This document shows positions 15,841 through 24,574 of a stretch of 64,000 nucleotides of DNA, piece after piece; position 1 is the stretch's first letter; each line of letters begins with the position of its first letter. Both the position numbers and the translations under genes were made by a program. The notes beneath the pieces were generated by a model. It was given only the letters and a program-made list of their open reading frames with translations. It searched no databases and had not been told where the DNA came from. Source of the DNA: an uncultured Saprospiraceae bacterium. Lineage in GTDB: Bacteria; Bacteroidota; Bacteroidia; Chitinophagales; Saprospiraceae. The stretch is taken from assembly GCA_937973565.1 (NCBI GenBank), contig CALJKQ010000063.1:6146-70145 (forward strand), in the 5' to 3' direction.

Positions 15841-16491
15841 TGACTTCTCAGCGATCTTAATTCCGGAAGACGTACCTATCCTGTCTGCACCGGCCTCTAT
15901 AAAAGCCAGTGCGGTTTCCAGATCAGAAATTCCCCCTGATGCTTTTATTTTCGCCTTGTTTCCAATCCTGTTTTTAATGGCTTTTACAATCTCCAGGTCT
16001 GCTCCTTTGGGTGCAAAACCGGTAGATGTTTTTAAATAATCTACCTTGTATTGCAAACACAGATCTGTCAAATGCAGTATCTCTTCCATATCCAGATAGG
16101 CTGTTTCAAAGATCAGTTTGAACACAGCACCATGAGACGAAATCAATGCACTGAGCTGTTCGATTTCTGCCTCCACTTTTTCCCATTGCCGTGATTTAAT
16201 CCAGGAAACATTTACCACCACATCAATTTCCTGAGCCCCATGTTGAATCATTTCACGGGTCTCAAATAATTTTGTGGCAGTATCGCTGTAGCCCAACGGA
16301 AAACCTACCACGGTACATACTTTTACCTGTGAACCCTGTAAAAGAGACACGGCGAGTGGTACATGACAAGGAGGCACACACACAGCCGCAAAGCTATGTT
16401 CTTTGGCTTCATTGCACAAAGCTTCAATATCGGAGGCCGTGCAAAATGCTTTTAGCAAGGTGTGATCAATATAAGAAGCTACAGACATCAT
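15829..16491 (-). CDS. deoC: Deoxyribose-phosphate aldolase
   Basis: Class I aldolase that cleaves 2-deoxyribose 5-phosphate to acetaldehyde and glyceraldehyde 3-phosphate in deoxynucleoside breakdown. 220 residues. Landmarks are YIDHTLLKAFCT, VCVPPCHVPLA, KVCTVVGFPLG, EIDVVVNVSW, the Schiff-base lysine in VDYLKTSTGF, the second conserved lysine in KIKASGGI, and AGADRIGTSSG. It overlaps the end of secA by 4 bases (downstream gene of a secA-deoC operon) and the end of the haloperoxidase-like gene by 12 bases tail to tail. The call is firm. Confidence 0.95.
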   Translation of the reverse strand: MMSVASYIDHTLLKAFCTASDIEALCNEAKEHSFAAVCVPPCHVPLAVSLLQGSQVKVCTVVGFPLGYSDTATKLFETREMIQHGAQEIDVVVNVSWIKSRQWEKVEAEIEQLSALISSHGAVFKLIFETAYLDMEEILHLTDLCLQYKVDYLKTSTGFAPKGADLEIVKAIKNRIGNKAKIKASGGISDLETALAFIEAGADRIGTSSGIKIAEKSSNS

Positions 16492-19400
16492 TTTCCGTGG
16501 CAGTGTTTGTATTTTTTACCGCTGCCACATGGACACAGGTCGTTTCTTCCCACTTTTTCTTCTTGTCGGACAAAGGTCTCTATCTTCTTTTCAACAGACC
16601 TGCCAGAGTTTTCAGCAGCAGCTCTTCTTGCCTCCTCTTCTTTGTTGGTCTTGATGTTGGAAAGGTCTGTTTTTACCTCTCTGGCTTCCCGAACTTCATC
16701 ATTCTGTACTACCAATCTGGCCCTCATGAGGTAAGAAACTACTTCCATATTTACGGAATAGATCAATTCCTCAAACAAACGATAGGCTTCCATTTTGTAA
16801 ATCACAAGTGGATCCTTTTGTTCGAAGGTTGCAGCCTGTACAGAATCTTTCAACTCATCCATTGCCCTGAGGTGCTCTTTCCAGTTGTCGTCGATCAAAG
16901 ACAAAGCGACCGCCTGTTCAATATCGATGGAAATGGTTTCTCCGCTTGATTCTACTGCTCTTTTGAGGTCAGCAGTTAATTGCAACGGATGGCCTGTGCC
17001 ATCTTCAATAGGTAATAAGATGCGTTTGTATTGATGTCCCTGATTTTCATAAACATTTTTAATAACAGGCATGAGCATCGCTTTGAAATGCTCCTTCTTT
17101 TGCTCATAAACATCCATCACCTTGGTCCTGAATTTTTCAACCAGTGCAGCTGGTGAGGACGAAGTAAAGGTTGCCTTGTCAATATCCGGATCCAGGCTCA
17201 GCATAGAAAGACATTCGTTTTCGAAGCCCTCGTAGTCATTGGTGTTTTTAAACTTCAATACCAAAGATTCAGTGAGTGATTCGAACATGTTGAAAATGTC
17301 GACTGACAACCTGGTACCTTCCAATGCATGGTTTCTTTTTCTGTATATGGCTTCACGCTGGATGTTCATCACATCGTCGTATTCCAGCAATCTTTTTCTA
17401 ATGCCAAAGTTGTTTTCTTCAACTTTCTTTTGGGCGCGTTCGATGGATTTGGTAATCATGCTGTGCTGAATTACCTCTCCTTCCTTGTGTCCCATTCTGT
17501 CCATGACACCGGCAATGCGATCACTTTGGAACATGCGCATGAGGTTGTCTTCCAAAGAGACGTAAAACTGAGATGTACCGGGGTCTCCCTGACGTCCGGC
17601 ACGACCCCTTAACTGGCGGTCTACCCTTCTGGAATCGTGTCTTTCAGTAGCAATGATGGCCAAACCGCCTGCGGCTTTTACTTCATCATTGATTTTAATA
17701 TCCGTACCCCTACCCGCCATGTTGGTGGCAATGGTTACCCTGCCGGGCTTACCGGCTTCGGCTACGATTTCAGCTTCTCGCTGGTGCTGTTTGGCGTTCA
17801 ATACGTTATGGGAGATACCTCTCAAATCCAGCATCTTGCTCAATTTTTCTGAAATATCTACAGAAGTTGTACCCACCAAAACGGGTCGACCTGCCTGCGT
17901 CAGCTTGCTAATCTCATCGATTACGGCGTTGAATTTTTCTCTGGTGGTTTTGAATACAAGGTCTTCTTCGTCTTTTCTGACTATCGGTTTATTGGTGGGA
18001 ATGACCACCACATCGAGTTTATAGATTTGCCACAATTCTTGTGCTTCTGTTTCGGCGGTTCCCGTCATACCACACAATTTGTGGAACATCCTGAAATAGT
18101 TTTGCAAAGTAATGGTAGCATACGTTTGCGTAATATTTCCAATGTCTACATTTTCTTTGGCTTCCAATGCCTGGTGAAGACCATCGCTGTAACGGCGACC
18201 TTCCATCATACGGCCGGTTTGCTCATCTACAATTTTTACCTCACCATTGATTACCACATATTCCTGGTCTTTTTCAAATAGGGTGTAGGCTTTCAATAAC
18301 TGAGATACAGCGTGCAACCTTCGCGACTTGGTGCTAAAATCTGTGATCAAAGATTGTCTTTCTGCAGCCAGTTTTATTCCTTCAGATTTTTCACGTTCGG
18401 TGATAGCCAGCATAGCACTGGTGATGTCAGGCAGAAGGAAGAAATTCTCATCGTTTTCTCCTTTAGACAAATATTCAATTCCCTTTGCCGTAAGTTCAAC
18501 ACTTCTGTTTTTCTCATCTATCACAAAGTAAAGAGGTCTATCTGCAATCGGCATGTGTTTATTCTGCTCCTGCATGTAATAGTTTTCCGCTTTCTGGAAA
18601 GTAACTTTTACCCCTTCTTCACTCAAAAACTTAATCAATGGCCTGTACTTTGGCAGGGCCCTGTGGGCTCTGAGCAAGGCCAGACCTGCCTCTCCTTCAT
18701 TGTAACCGGTTTTGCCGGCCAGGAACAATTTTCGGGCTTCAGCAAGGTATTCTGTAGCCAGCTTGCGCTGTGCATTGACCAGAGATTCAACTTTCGGGTT
18801 TAAGTCCTGGTACTCTTGTTCATCAGCACCTTCCGGTACAGGTCCGGATATGATCAAAGGCGTTCTGGCATCATCGATCAAAACGGAATCCACCTCATCC
18901 ACCATAGCAAAGTGGTGTTTGCGCTGCACTTTTTCATCGGCACTTCTCACCATGTTGTCGCGCAGATAATCGAAACCAAATTCGTTGTTGGTTCCGTAGG
19001 TAATGTCGCAATTGTAAGCGGCTACACGCTGTGCAGAATGGGGTTTGTAATTGTCAATACAGTCAACCGTAAGGTACAAAAACTCAAAAATAGGACCTAC
19101 CCACTCGCTATCCCTTCGTGCGAGGTAGTCGTTTACGGTAACCACGTGAACACCAAGTCCGGAAAGCCCGTTGAGGTAAGCCGGCAAGGTAGCCACCAGG
19201 GTTTTACCTTCCCCTGTTGCCATCTCCGCAATCTTTCCATCGTGCAGCACCATACCACCAATCAACTGTACGTCGTAGTGCACCATATTCCAGGTAATTT
19301 CACCACCTGCAGCGGTCCAGGAGTTCTTCCATTTGGCGGCATTGCCATCAATGGTGATATAGTTCTTTTTGGCTGCCAAATTGCGATCGTGTTCGGTTGC

Positions 19401-19787
19401 TGTAACCTCAATTTCCTGATTTTGGCTAAATCTTCTTGCTGTTTCTTTGACAGTGGCAAATGCCTCCGGTAGGATAGCTTTTAGTATTACCTCCAGGTGG
19501 TTATCTCTTTCTTTGACAAGCTCATCGATCTGATCAAATAAATATTCCTTGGTTCCCAAATCGTGTTCAGCATCTGCTTGTTCTTTGAGTCTGTTAATAT
19601 CCTTGTCGATACCTTCCAGGTGTTGTGCTATTCTTTCTCTGAACCGAAGGGTGTTCCCTCTGAGCTCATCATTACTCAGCTTTTTATATTCTTCTGCAAA
19701 AGCATTGATTTTGTCTACGATGGGTCTATATCCCTGAACGTCGCGCTCGTGTTTTGTTCCAAAAATTTTTTTGATAAAATCTAACAT
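16488..19787 (-). CDS. secA: Protein translocase ATPase SecA
   Basis: Motor of the Sec preprotein translocase. 1099 residues, longer than the enterobacterial protein, as is usual in Bacteroidota, because of inserts in the N-terminal motor half. Landmarks are MATGEGKTLVATLPAYL (Walker A), DEVDSVLIDDARTPLIISGP, NMAGRGTDIKI and RQLRGRAGRQGDPG. The C-terminus is the zinc-binding SEC-C motif CPCGSGKKYKHCHGK, which binds SecB or phospholipid. Start ATG at 19785-19787. A -7 element lies 75 bases upstream. deoC follows with a 4-base overlap. Confidence 0.98.
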   Translation of the reverse strand: MLDFIKKIFGTKHERDVQGYRPIVDKINAFAEEYKKLSNDELRGNTLRFRERIAQHLEGIDKDINRLKEQADAEHDLGTKEYLFDQIDELVKERDNHLEVILKAILPEAFATVKETARRFSQNQEIEVTATEHDRNLAAKKNYITIDGNAAKWKNSWTAAGGEITWNMVHYDVQLIGGMVLHDGKIAEMATGEGKTLVATLPAYLNGLSGLGVHVVTVNDYLARRDSEWVGPIFEFLYLTVDCIDNYKPHSAQRVAAYNCDITYGTNNEFGFDYLRDNMVRSADEKVQRKHHFAMVDEVDSVLIDDARTPLIISGPVPEGADEQEYQDLNPKVESLVNAQRKLATEYLAEARKLFLAGKTGYNEGEAGLALLRAHRALPKYRPLIKFLSEEGVKVTFQKAENYYMQEQNKHMPIADRPLYFVIDEKNRSVELTAKGIEYLSKGENDENFFLLPDITSAMLAITEREKSEGIKLAAERQSLITDFSTKSRRLHAVSQLLKAYTLFEKDQEYVVINGEVKIVDEQTGRMMEGRRYSDGLHQALEAKENVDIGNITQTYATITLQNYFRMFHKLCGMTGTAETEAQELWQIYKLDVVVIPTNKPIVRKDEEDLVFKTTREKFNAVIDEISKLTQAGRPVLVGTTSVDISEKLSKMLDLRGISHNVLNAKQHQREAEIVAEAGKPGRVTIATNMAGRGTDIKINDEVKAAGGLAIIATERHDSRRVDRQLRGRAGRQGDPGTSQFYVSLEDNLMRMFQSDRIAGVMDRMGHKEGEVIQHSMITKSIERAQKKVEENNFGIRKRLLEYDDVMNIQREAIYRKRNHALEGTRLSVDIFNMFESLTESLVLKFKNTNDYEGFENECLSMLSLDPDIDKATFTSSSPAALVEKFRTKVMDVYEQKKEHFKAMLMPVIKNVYENQGHQYKRILLPIEDGTGHPLQLTADLKRAVESSGETISIDIEQAVALSLIDDNWKEHLRAMDELKDSVQAATFEQKDPLVIYKMEAYRLFEELIYSVNMEVVSYLMRARLVVQNDEVREAREVKTDLSNIKTNKEEEARRAAAENSGRSVEKKIETFVRQEEKVGRNDLCPCGSGKKYKHCHGK

Positions 19788-20249
19788 ATCGAAATTGATT
19801 ATAGTGCGGGGAAGATCCCCCGGGGGTTGTACCTGACAGAGATTGGCAATTCAACCGGAAGTCAAAGATAAAAATTCCCGTTCATACCCCCGATCGAATA
19901 TTGTTCCAGTTTGGAATACCATCTCCTGATTCAAGGTCCTCTTTCATGGGTGTTTAAAGAATTTAATCTAAGATTCAAAATATAAAACACAAAACCGCAA
20001 AAAAAACAGTGTATTATTTTGAAATATCTCAAGAAAGCAGGAATAAATTTATATTTTTTCCAATGACAGAAAACGCGTGTTCACGGTGACATAATGGCAG
20101 ATGGATGCCGGTCAAATGAACATTTAATTGATAGATGTTTTCCTATTTTTGTGGGACAGCATGGCCCTTGTACTGGGAAAGCTCTTTGGGTAAAAAGAAT
20201 TATTTCCCCATATGGCATCATTATCATTGTAAACACCTAAAATTTCAAA
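19788..20249. other. Intergenic region between divergent secA and FAH-family genes
   Basis: About 460 bases without a credible gene. Apart from the secA -7 element at 19863-19870 it is AT-rich and shows no strong hairpin. TATCATTG near 20231 is one base off the -7 consensus and could serve the plus-strand gene at 20250. Confidence 0.4.
19863..19870 (-). promoter_or_regulatory. Putative -7 element (TATCTTTG) for secA-deoC
   Basis: Exact TAnnTTTG match on the minus strand, 75 bases before the secA start, leaving an untranslated leader of about 65 to 70 bases. No clear -33 element. Confidence 0.5.
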
Positions 20250-20861
20250 ATGAAGATATTTTGTATCGGCAGAAATTATGTTGATCACGCTTTGGAACTC
20301 AACAACCCCGTGCCAAAATCACCGCTGATTTTTATGAAACCGCAGACAGCCCTGCTTACAGATGGTAAACCTTTTTTTCATCCCGACTTCAGCGAAAATA
20401 TTCATCATGAAATTGAGTTGGTGCTAAAAATCAAAAAGAATGGGAAAAACATAGTATCCGGTTTTGGGTCTGACTATTTTGATGCCATCGGACTGGGTAT
20501 TGATTTTACAGCCCGCGATTTGCAGGATAAACTAAAGGAAAAGGGGCAACCATGGGAACTGGCCAAAGCTTTCGACAACAGTGCTGTTTTGGGCAACTTT
20601 GTAGATAAGTCAGAACTGGACGATTTGGCTGCAGTCGATTTTTCTTTGACCAAAAATGGTGTTATTGTCCAGCAAGGCAATTCCAGGGACTTGATTTTTT
20701 CATTTGGCTACCTCATAGAATACATTTCCCGTTTTTTCACATTGCAAACTGGAGATTTGATTTATACCGGCACCCCTGCCGGGGTAGGACCCGTAAAACC
20801 AGGCGATGTCCTGGAAGGATATTTAGGCATTCAGTCCATGCTTAAGTGTGAAGTTAAGTGA
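20250..20861 (+). CDS. Fumarylacetoacetate hydrolase family protein
   Basis: 203 residues, the short single-domain form of the family (acylpyruvate hydrolase or oxaloacetate decarboxylase-like enzymes). Visible are IGRNYVDHALELNN at the start, KSPLIFMKP, metal-binding acids in HHEIELVLKI (E-x-E) and GIDFTARDLQ (Asp), the lysine region KGQPWELAKAFDNS, and TGTPAGVGPVKPGDVL. It hydrolyses or decarboxylates a 2-oxo acid with Mg or Mn; the substrate cannot be told. Monocistronic; upstream of pyruvate kinase by 275 bases. Confidence 0.9.
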   Translation: MKIFCIGRNYVDHALELNNPVPKSPLIFMKPQTALLTDGKPFFHPDFSENIHHEIELVLKIKKNGKNIVSGFGSDYFDAIGLGIDFTARDLQDKLKEKGQPWELAKAFDNSAVLGNFVDKSELDDLAAVDFSLTKNGVIVQQGNSRDLIFSFGYLIEYISRFFTLQTGDLIYTGTPAGVGPVKPGDVLEGYLGIQSMLKCEVK

Positions 20862-21110
20862 TGTGCTGGTTGCTGGAAAGCCAAAAACGGCGAAAAAAAG
20901 GGTTATAAACAGGGATTTTCCTCCGACAAATTTAATTTTCTATCAAAAAACCGGGGTCAGGTAAAAAATTAAGTTTTGTTTTTTGACGGCTTCACTTAAA
21001 GAGATTTTAAATATTATGCCAGCACTAAATTATATTTTTAGCAGGCAAAGAAAATATTGACTATCGCAAAAACCGTAAATAAAGCGAACTGCTTTATGTC
21101 ATTATTACAC
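20862..21110. other. AT-rich gap before pyk, nothing recognised
   Basis: About 250 bases with no open frame that resembles a protein and no tRNA-like fold. The pyk -7 element begins directly after it. Confidence 0.4.
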
Positions 21111-21118
21111 TATCTTTG
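21111..21118 (+). promoter_or_regulatory. Putative -7 element (TATCTTTG) for pyk
   Basis: Exact TAnnTTTG match. The TTG at 21116 that would open the longest pyk frame lies inside this element, so that TTG cannot be a sensible start; the true start must be downstream. Confidence 0.5.
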
Positions 21119-21136
21119 GCGACAAAATTGTGGAAA

Positions 21137-22579
21137 GTGCCAAACAGATTAAAAAACGTATACCAGAAAACTAAGATTGTTGCAACCGTTGGACCAGCAT
21201 GTAATACAGATCCAGGTCTGGTATCATTGGTCAATGCAGGCGTAGACGTGTTTCGTCTCAATTTTTCGCACAGCAGTCACGCCGAACATAAAGCAGTCAT
21301 AGACCATATAACCGATATCAATGCCAGAAACAATGTCCACATTGGAATTCTCGCCGACCTCCAGGGGCCCAAATTGAGAATTGGCAAGATAGCAAACGGC
21401 AGCATGGATATTGTGCCGGGTGATATCCTCACTTTTACCAACGAGGAGTGTGTGGGCACCAAGGAAAAGATTTATATGTCGTACGACCAATTTGCCCAGG
21501 ACGTAAATGTGGGTGAAAGAATCCTGGTAGACGACGGCAAGATCGTATTGGAAGTGGTTTCTACCAATAAAAAAGATGAAGTAAAACTCAAGGTAATCTT
21601 TGGTTTTACCCTTTCTTCCAATAAGGGGGTCAACTTGCCGGATACCCAGGTTTCTCTTCCTTGTTTGACCGAAAAAGATTTGGAAGACCTGGATTTTATC
21701 CTCACACAGCCGGTTAACTGGATAGCCCTCAGCTTTGTGCGAAAAGCGTCGGATATTCTGGATTTGAAAGAAAGAATAGCGGCCAAAGGCCACCATGCCA
21801 AGGTAATCGCAAAAGTCGAAAAACCGGAAGCCATCAAAAACATTGAAGACATCGTAGAAGCAACCGATGCCGTAATGATTGCCCGTGGTGACCTCGGCGT
21901 TGAGATGCCCATAGAACTCATACCTACAACACAAAAACAGATCATCCACCTTTGTCAGGAAAAAGCAAAGCCGGTCATCGTGGCTACTCAGATGATGGAG
22001 AGTATGATTACCAATCCAAGTCCAACCCGCGCTGAAGCAACGGATGTAGCCAACGCCGTTTTGGATGGTGCAGATGCTGTGATGCTCAGTGGAGAAACAT
22101 CTGTAGGAAATCACCCTGCACTGGTGGTACAGGCAATGAACAAAATCATAGCCAACGCAGAAAAAAATTATTACCTGCAAGGCAAAAGAACCAAACCAAA
22201 ACCGGAAACACAGAGCTTTTTATCTGACTCCCTTTGCTACGCAGCAGCACAATTGGCAGACAGGATCTCAGCCAGGGCAATATTGGGTATAACCGTGGTA
22301 GGTTATACGGCATTCAAAGTATCTTCATACCGACCGGATGCGGCCATTTATATATTTTCATCACACAAACATATGTTGGCTACGCTCAACCTGGTATGGG
22401 GTGTCAGATGCTTTTATTACGACAAGTTCAGCAGTACGGATGAGACCATCGAAGACCTGGTCAATGACTTGAAAACCAGGAATTTGTTAAAAGAGGGCGA
22501 CATCGTGGTGAATACAGGTAGTATGCCATTACATAAGAGATTTAAAACCAATATGTTGAAAATCACTGTAGTAGAATAA
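21137..22579 (+). CDS. pyk: Pyruvate kinase
   Basis: Last step of glycolysis: phosphoenolpyruvate plus ADP gives pyruvate plus ATP. 480 residues from the GTG at 21137 (PNRLKNVYQKTKIVATVGPA). There is no ATG near the front; TTG at 21128 is the other option, and TTG at 21116 overlaps the -7 element. GGAAA just before the GTG could help placement. Core signatures are VFRLNFSHSSHAEH, ILADLQGPKLRIG, AKVEKPEAIKNIEDIV (active-site Lys), VMIARGDLGVEMP, VATQMMESM and VLDGADAVMLSGETSVG. The C-terminal regulatory domain is complete. Start uncertain by a few codons; function firm. Confidence 0.95.
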   Translation: MPNRLKNVYQKTKIVATVGPACNTDPGLVSLVNAGVDVFRLNFSHSSHAEHKAVIDHITDINARNNVHIGILADLQGPKLRIGKIANGSMDIVPGDILTFTNEECVGTKEKIYMSYDQFAQDVNVGERILVDDGKIVLEVVSTNKKDEVKLKVIFGFTLSSNKGVNLPDTQVSLPCLTEKDLEDLDFILTQPVNWIALSFVRKASDILDLKERIAAKGHHAKVIAKVEKPEAIKNIEDIVEATDAVMIARGDLGVEMPIELIPTTQKQIIHLCQEKAKPVIVATQMMESMITNPSPTRAEATDVANAVLDGADAVMLSGETSVGNHPALVVQAMNKIIANAEKNYYLQGKRTKPKPETQSFLSDSLCYAAAQLADRISARAILGITVVGYTAFKVSSYRPDAAIYIFSSHKHMLATLNLVWGVRCFYYDKFSSTDETIEDLVNDLKTRNLLKEGDIVVNTGSMPLHKRFKTNMLKITVVE

Positions 22580-22651
22580 AGAAAAGGGGAACAATTGTTG
22601 ACCTTTTGGTGTTTTTCACACTAATTATTCACACAATCCTGGCGATTGAAA

Positions 22652-22659
22652 TATCTTTG
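22652..22659 (+). promoter_or_regulatory. Putative -7 element (TATCTTTG) for the panD operon
   Basis: Exact match ending only 8 bases before the panD ATG at 22668, so the transcript would have almost no leader. Confidence 0.55.
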
Positions 22660-22667
22660 CGCCCACT

Positions 22668-23015
22668 ATGCTTTTACACATTCATAAATCCAAGATCCAC
22701 AGGGCTACCATTACCCAGGCAAATCTCAATTACGTAGGCTCCATCACCATTGATGAAGACCTTATGGAGGCCGCTAACTTAATTGAAGGGGAAAAGGTTC
22801 AAATTGTCAACAACAACAATGGAGAACGCCTCGAAACCTATGTAATCAAAGGCGAAAGAGGTTCGGGTACCGTTTGTCTGAATGGAGCAGCTGCCAGAAA
22901 AGCAGAAGAAGGAGACATCGTAATCATAATCTCTTATTGTATGATGACGCCGGAAGAAGCCAAAACATTTAAGCCGGTAACGGTTTTCCCCAACGAGTTC
23001 AATAAGCTCACTTAA
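22668..23015 (+). CDS. panD: Aspartate 1-decarboxylase (pyruvoyl enzyme) precursor
   Basis: Makes beta-alanine for pantothenate and coenzyme A. 115 residues. The self-cleavage site is Gly24-Ser25 in YVGSITID, which yields the pyruvoyl group on Ser25. KSKIHRATIT with Lys9 and NGAAARKAEEGDIVIIISY are typical of the family. First gene of a tightly packed run that continues with the flippase-like gene 8 bases later, followed by the heptose genes. Confidence 0.96.
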   Translation: MLLHIHKSKIHRATITQANLNYVGSITIDEDLMEAANLIEGEKVQIVNNNNGERLETYVIKGERGSGTVCLNGAAARKAEEGDIVIIISYCMMTPEEAKTFKPVTVFPNEFNKLT

Positions 23016-23023
23016 TTCCGACT

Positions 23024-24046
23024 GTGTTCAAGCAAGGAGCGAGAATAGCCGGCTTTATTTCTCTGGGCTTGCTTGCCTTTTACCTGGTTTTTAGGTCACA
23101 ACCCAATCCTCAGGGAGAATCCCTTCTTTCACGACTCATTAACGACTTTCAGCAAGCCGAATGGCTCTACTTATTTGTCATGGCAGGGGCCTTCATGTTA
23201 AGCAATGTTTTCAGGGCTTTGCGGTGGCAGCAAATGTTGCAGCCCATGGGGGTAAGGCTACCTTTCCTTAACTCCATTTCTGCTATCATGGTGGCTTACC
23301 TCACCAATTTGGTTATACCCAGAGCCGGAGAAATTGCCAGAGCTACTTCTATTGCCGGAACTTCCGATATTTCATTTGAGAAAGCTTTGGGCACTGTAGT
23401 GCTGGATCGAATTCTGGATATGATCTGTTTGTTGATCATTGCCATCCTGACCCTGGCCATGGCTTCTGATTTGATATTTGCCTATTTTGATCAGCATTTT
23501 GATTTGCAGAAAAGGTGGCAGGGTATGAATCAGGGCAAGGCCTTACTATTTTTGATATTGACATTTGGCTTGTTGATATTTGCGTTTTTTGTGATATCCC
23601 GAACAGCATGGTACAATTTAAAACTCAAGGCTCGTATCAATCTTTTTGTTTCAGGATTATGGGAAGGCTTATCTAGTATTAAAAACATTGAAAAACCGGC
23701 GACCTTTTTATTTTATACCGTTGCCATTTGGTTTTTGTATTTTTTTATGGCTTTTATTCTGTTTAAGGCATTGGACTCAACCGCACACCTCGGTCCAGTT
23801 GCAGGTCTGGTTGTTTTTTTCTTTGGCAGTCTGGGTATTGTTTTCCCGTCTCCGGGTGGGATGGGCAGCTACCATTTTCTGGCCATAGAGAGTCTTTCAC
23901 TCTATAATATTGATGCCCGAAATGCATTTACGTATGCCAATCTCAGTTTTTTCACCATTCAGGTTTTTACCATTATCACCTTTGGCATTGCAGGTTTAAT
24001 TGTATTGGCATCGGGCAAATCAAAAAAGACCAGGGCATCGGCATAA
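23024..24046 (+). CDS. UPF0104/LPG-synthase-TM family flippase-like membrane protein
   Basis: 340 residues with about 8 membrane segments. Signatures of the lysylphosphatidylglycerol synthase transmembrane family are MLSNVFRALRWQQML, VAYLTNLVIPRAGEIARA and FGSLGIVFPSPGGMGSYHFL. Members without the catalytic domain are thought to flip lipids or transport lipid-linked molecules. Start is GTG at 23024, 8 bases after the panD stop. The position between panD and the heptose nucleotide gene is common in Bacteroidota, but the substrate is unknown. Confidence 0.85.
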   Translation: MFKQGARIAGFISLGLLAFYLVFRSQPNPQGESLLSRLINDFQQAEWLYLFVMAGAFMLSNVFRALRWQQMLQPMGVRLPFLNSISAIMVAYLTNLVIPRAGEIARATSIAGTSDISFEKALGTVVLDRILDMICLLIIAILTLAMASDLIFAYFDQHFDLQKRWQGMNQGKALLFLILTFGLLIFAFFVISRTAWYNLKLKARINLFVSGLWEGLSSIKNIEKPATFLFYTVAIWFLYFFMAFILFKALDSTAHLGPVAGLVVFFFGSLGIVFPSPGGMGSYHFLAIESLSLYNIDARNAFTYANLSFFTIQVFTIITFGIAGLIVLASGKSKKTRASA

Positions 24047-24067
24047 TGGGCTGTCACTGGTTTTTGT

Positions 24068-24075
24068 TACATTTG
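24068..24075 (+). promoter_or_regulatory. Putative internal -7 element (TACATTTG) for hldE2
   Basis: Exact match ending 5 bases before the ATG at 24081. If used, it gives a nearly leaderless message and lets the heptose/barrel genes be expressed apart from panD. Confidence 0.5.
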
Positions 24076-24080
24076 TATCC

Positions 24081-24572
24081 ATGGCAACATCATCAAAAAT
24101 CATCCTGGATCACCAGGAACTTGCTACCCTAACCAAAGAGTGGCAAAAAGAAGGTTTAAAGGTAGTTTTCACCAATGGCTGCTTTGACCTCATTCACCTG
24201 GGGCATATTCTCTATTTACGCGAAGCAGCAGCTCAGGGTGACAAACTTGTGGTAGCATTGAATGCAGATGCCTCCGTATCAAAACTCAAAGGCAATCACA
24301 GACCGATCAATGGCGAAACCACCCGACTTGAAGTGATGGCTGCCTTCGAATTTACCGATGCAGTGACCATTTTTCATGAAGACACACCATATGAACTAAT
24401 CTCGCAGCTAAAACCCAACGTTTTGGTCAAAGGCGGAGATTGGGAAGTTGATCAGATTGTTGGCAGCGATGTAGTACTTGAAGCCGGTGGTACAGTGAAA
24501 TCATTGACATTTGCTCCCGGATACTCAACTACGTTGCTCGAACAAAAAATTATCAAAGCCCACCAGTCTTGA
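24081..24572 (+). CDS. rfaE2: D-glycero-beta-D-manno-heptose 1-phosphate adenylyltransferase
   Basis: Nucleotidyltransferase that makes ADP-heptose for lipopolysaccharide core or other heptose-bearing glycans. 163 residues from the ATG at 24081 (MATSSKIILDHQEL); a TTG at 24000 opens a longer frame that runs through the previous gene and the promoter and is rejected. Signatures are VVFTNGCFDLIHLGHILYL (with the HxGH nucleotide site), ALNADASVSKLKG, RLEVMAAFEFTDAV and VLVKGGDW. In enterobacteria this activity is the C-terminal half of HldE; here the kinase half is a separate gene at 26271. Confidence 0.95.
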   Translation: MATSSKIILDHQELATLTKEWQKEGLKVVFTNGCFDLIHLGHILYLREAAAQGDKLVVALNADASVSKLKGNHRPINGETTRLEVMAAFEFTDAVTIFHEDTPYELISQLKPNVLVKGGDWEVDQIVGSDVVLEAGGTVKSLTFAPGYSTTLLEQKIIKAHQS

Positions 24573-24574
24573 AA

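Noticed and set aside
21224..22180. 318-codon open frame on the minus strand
   Set aside because: It lies entirely opposite pyruvate kinase, which has clear family motifs. The product is rich in Phe, Tyr, His and Cys, as expected of antisense translation.
24000..24080. TTG start giving a longer heptose adenylyltransferase
   Set aside because: The extension overlaps the previous gene and a -7 element; the family starts near the ATG at 24081.
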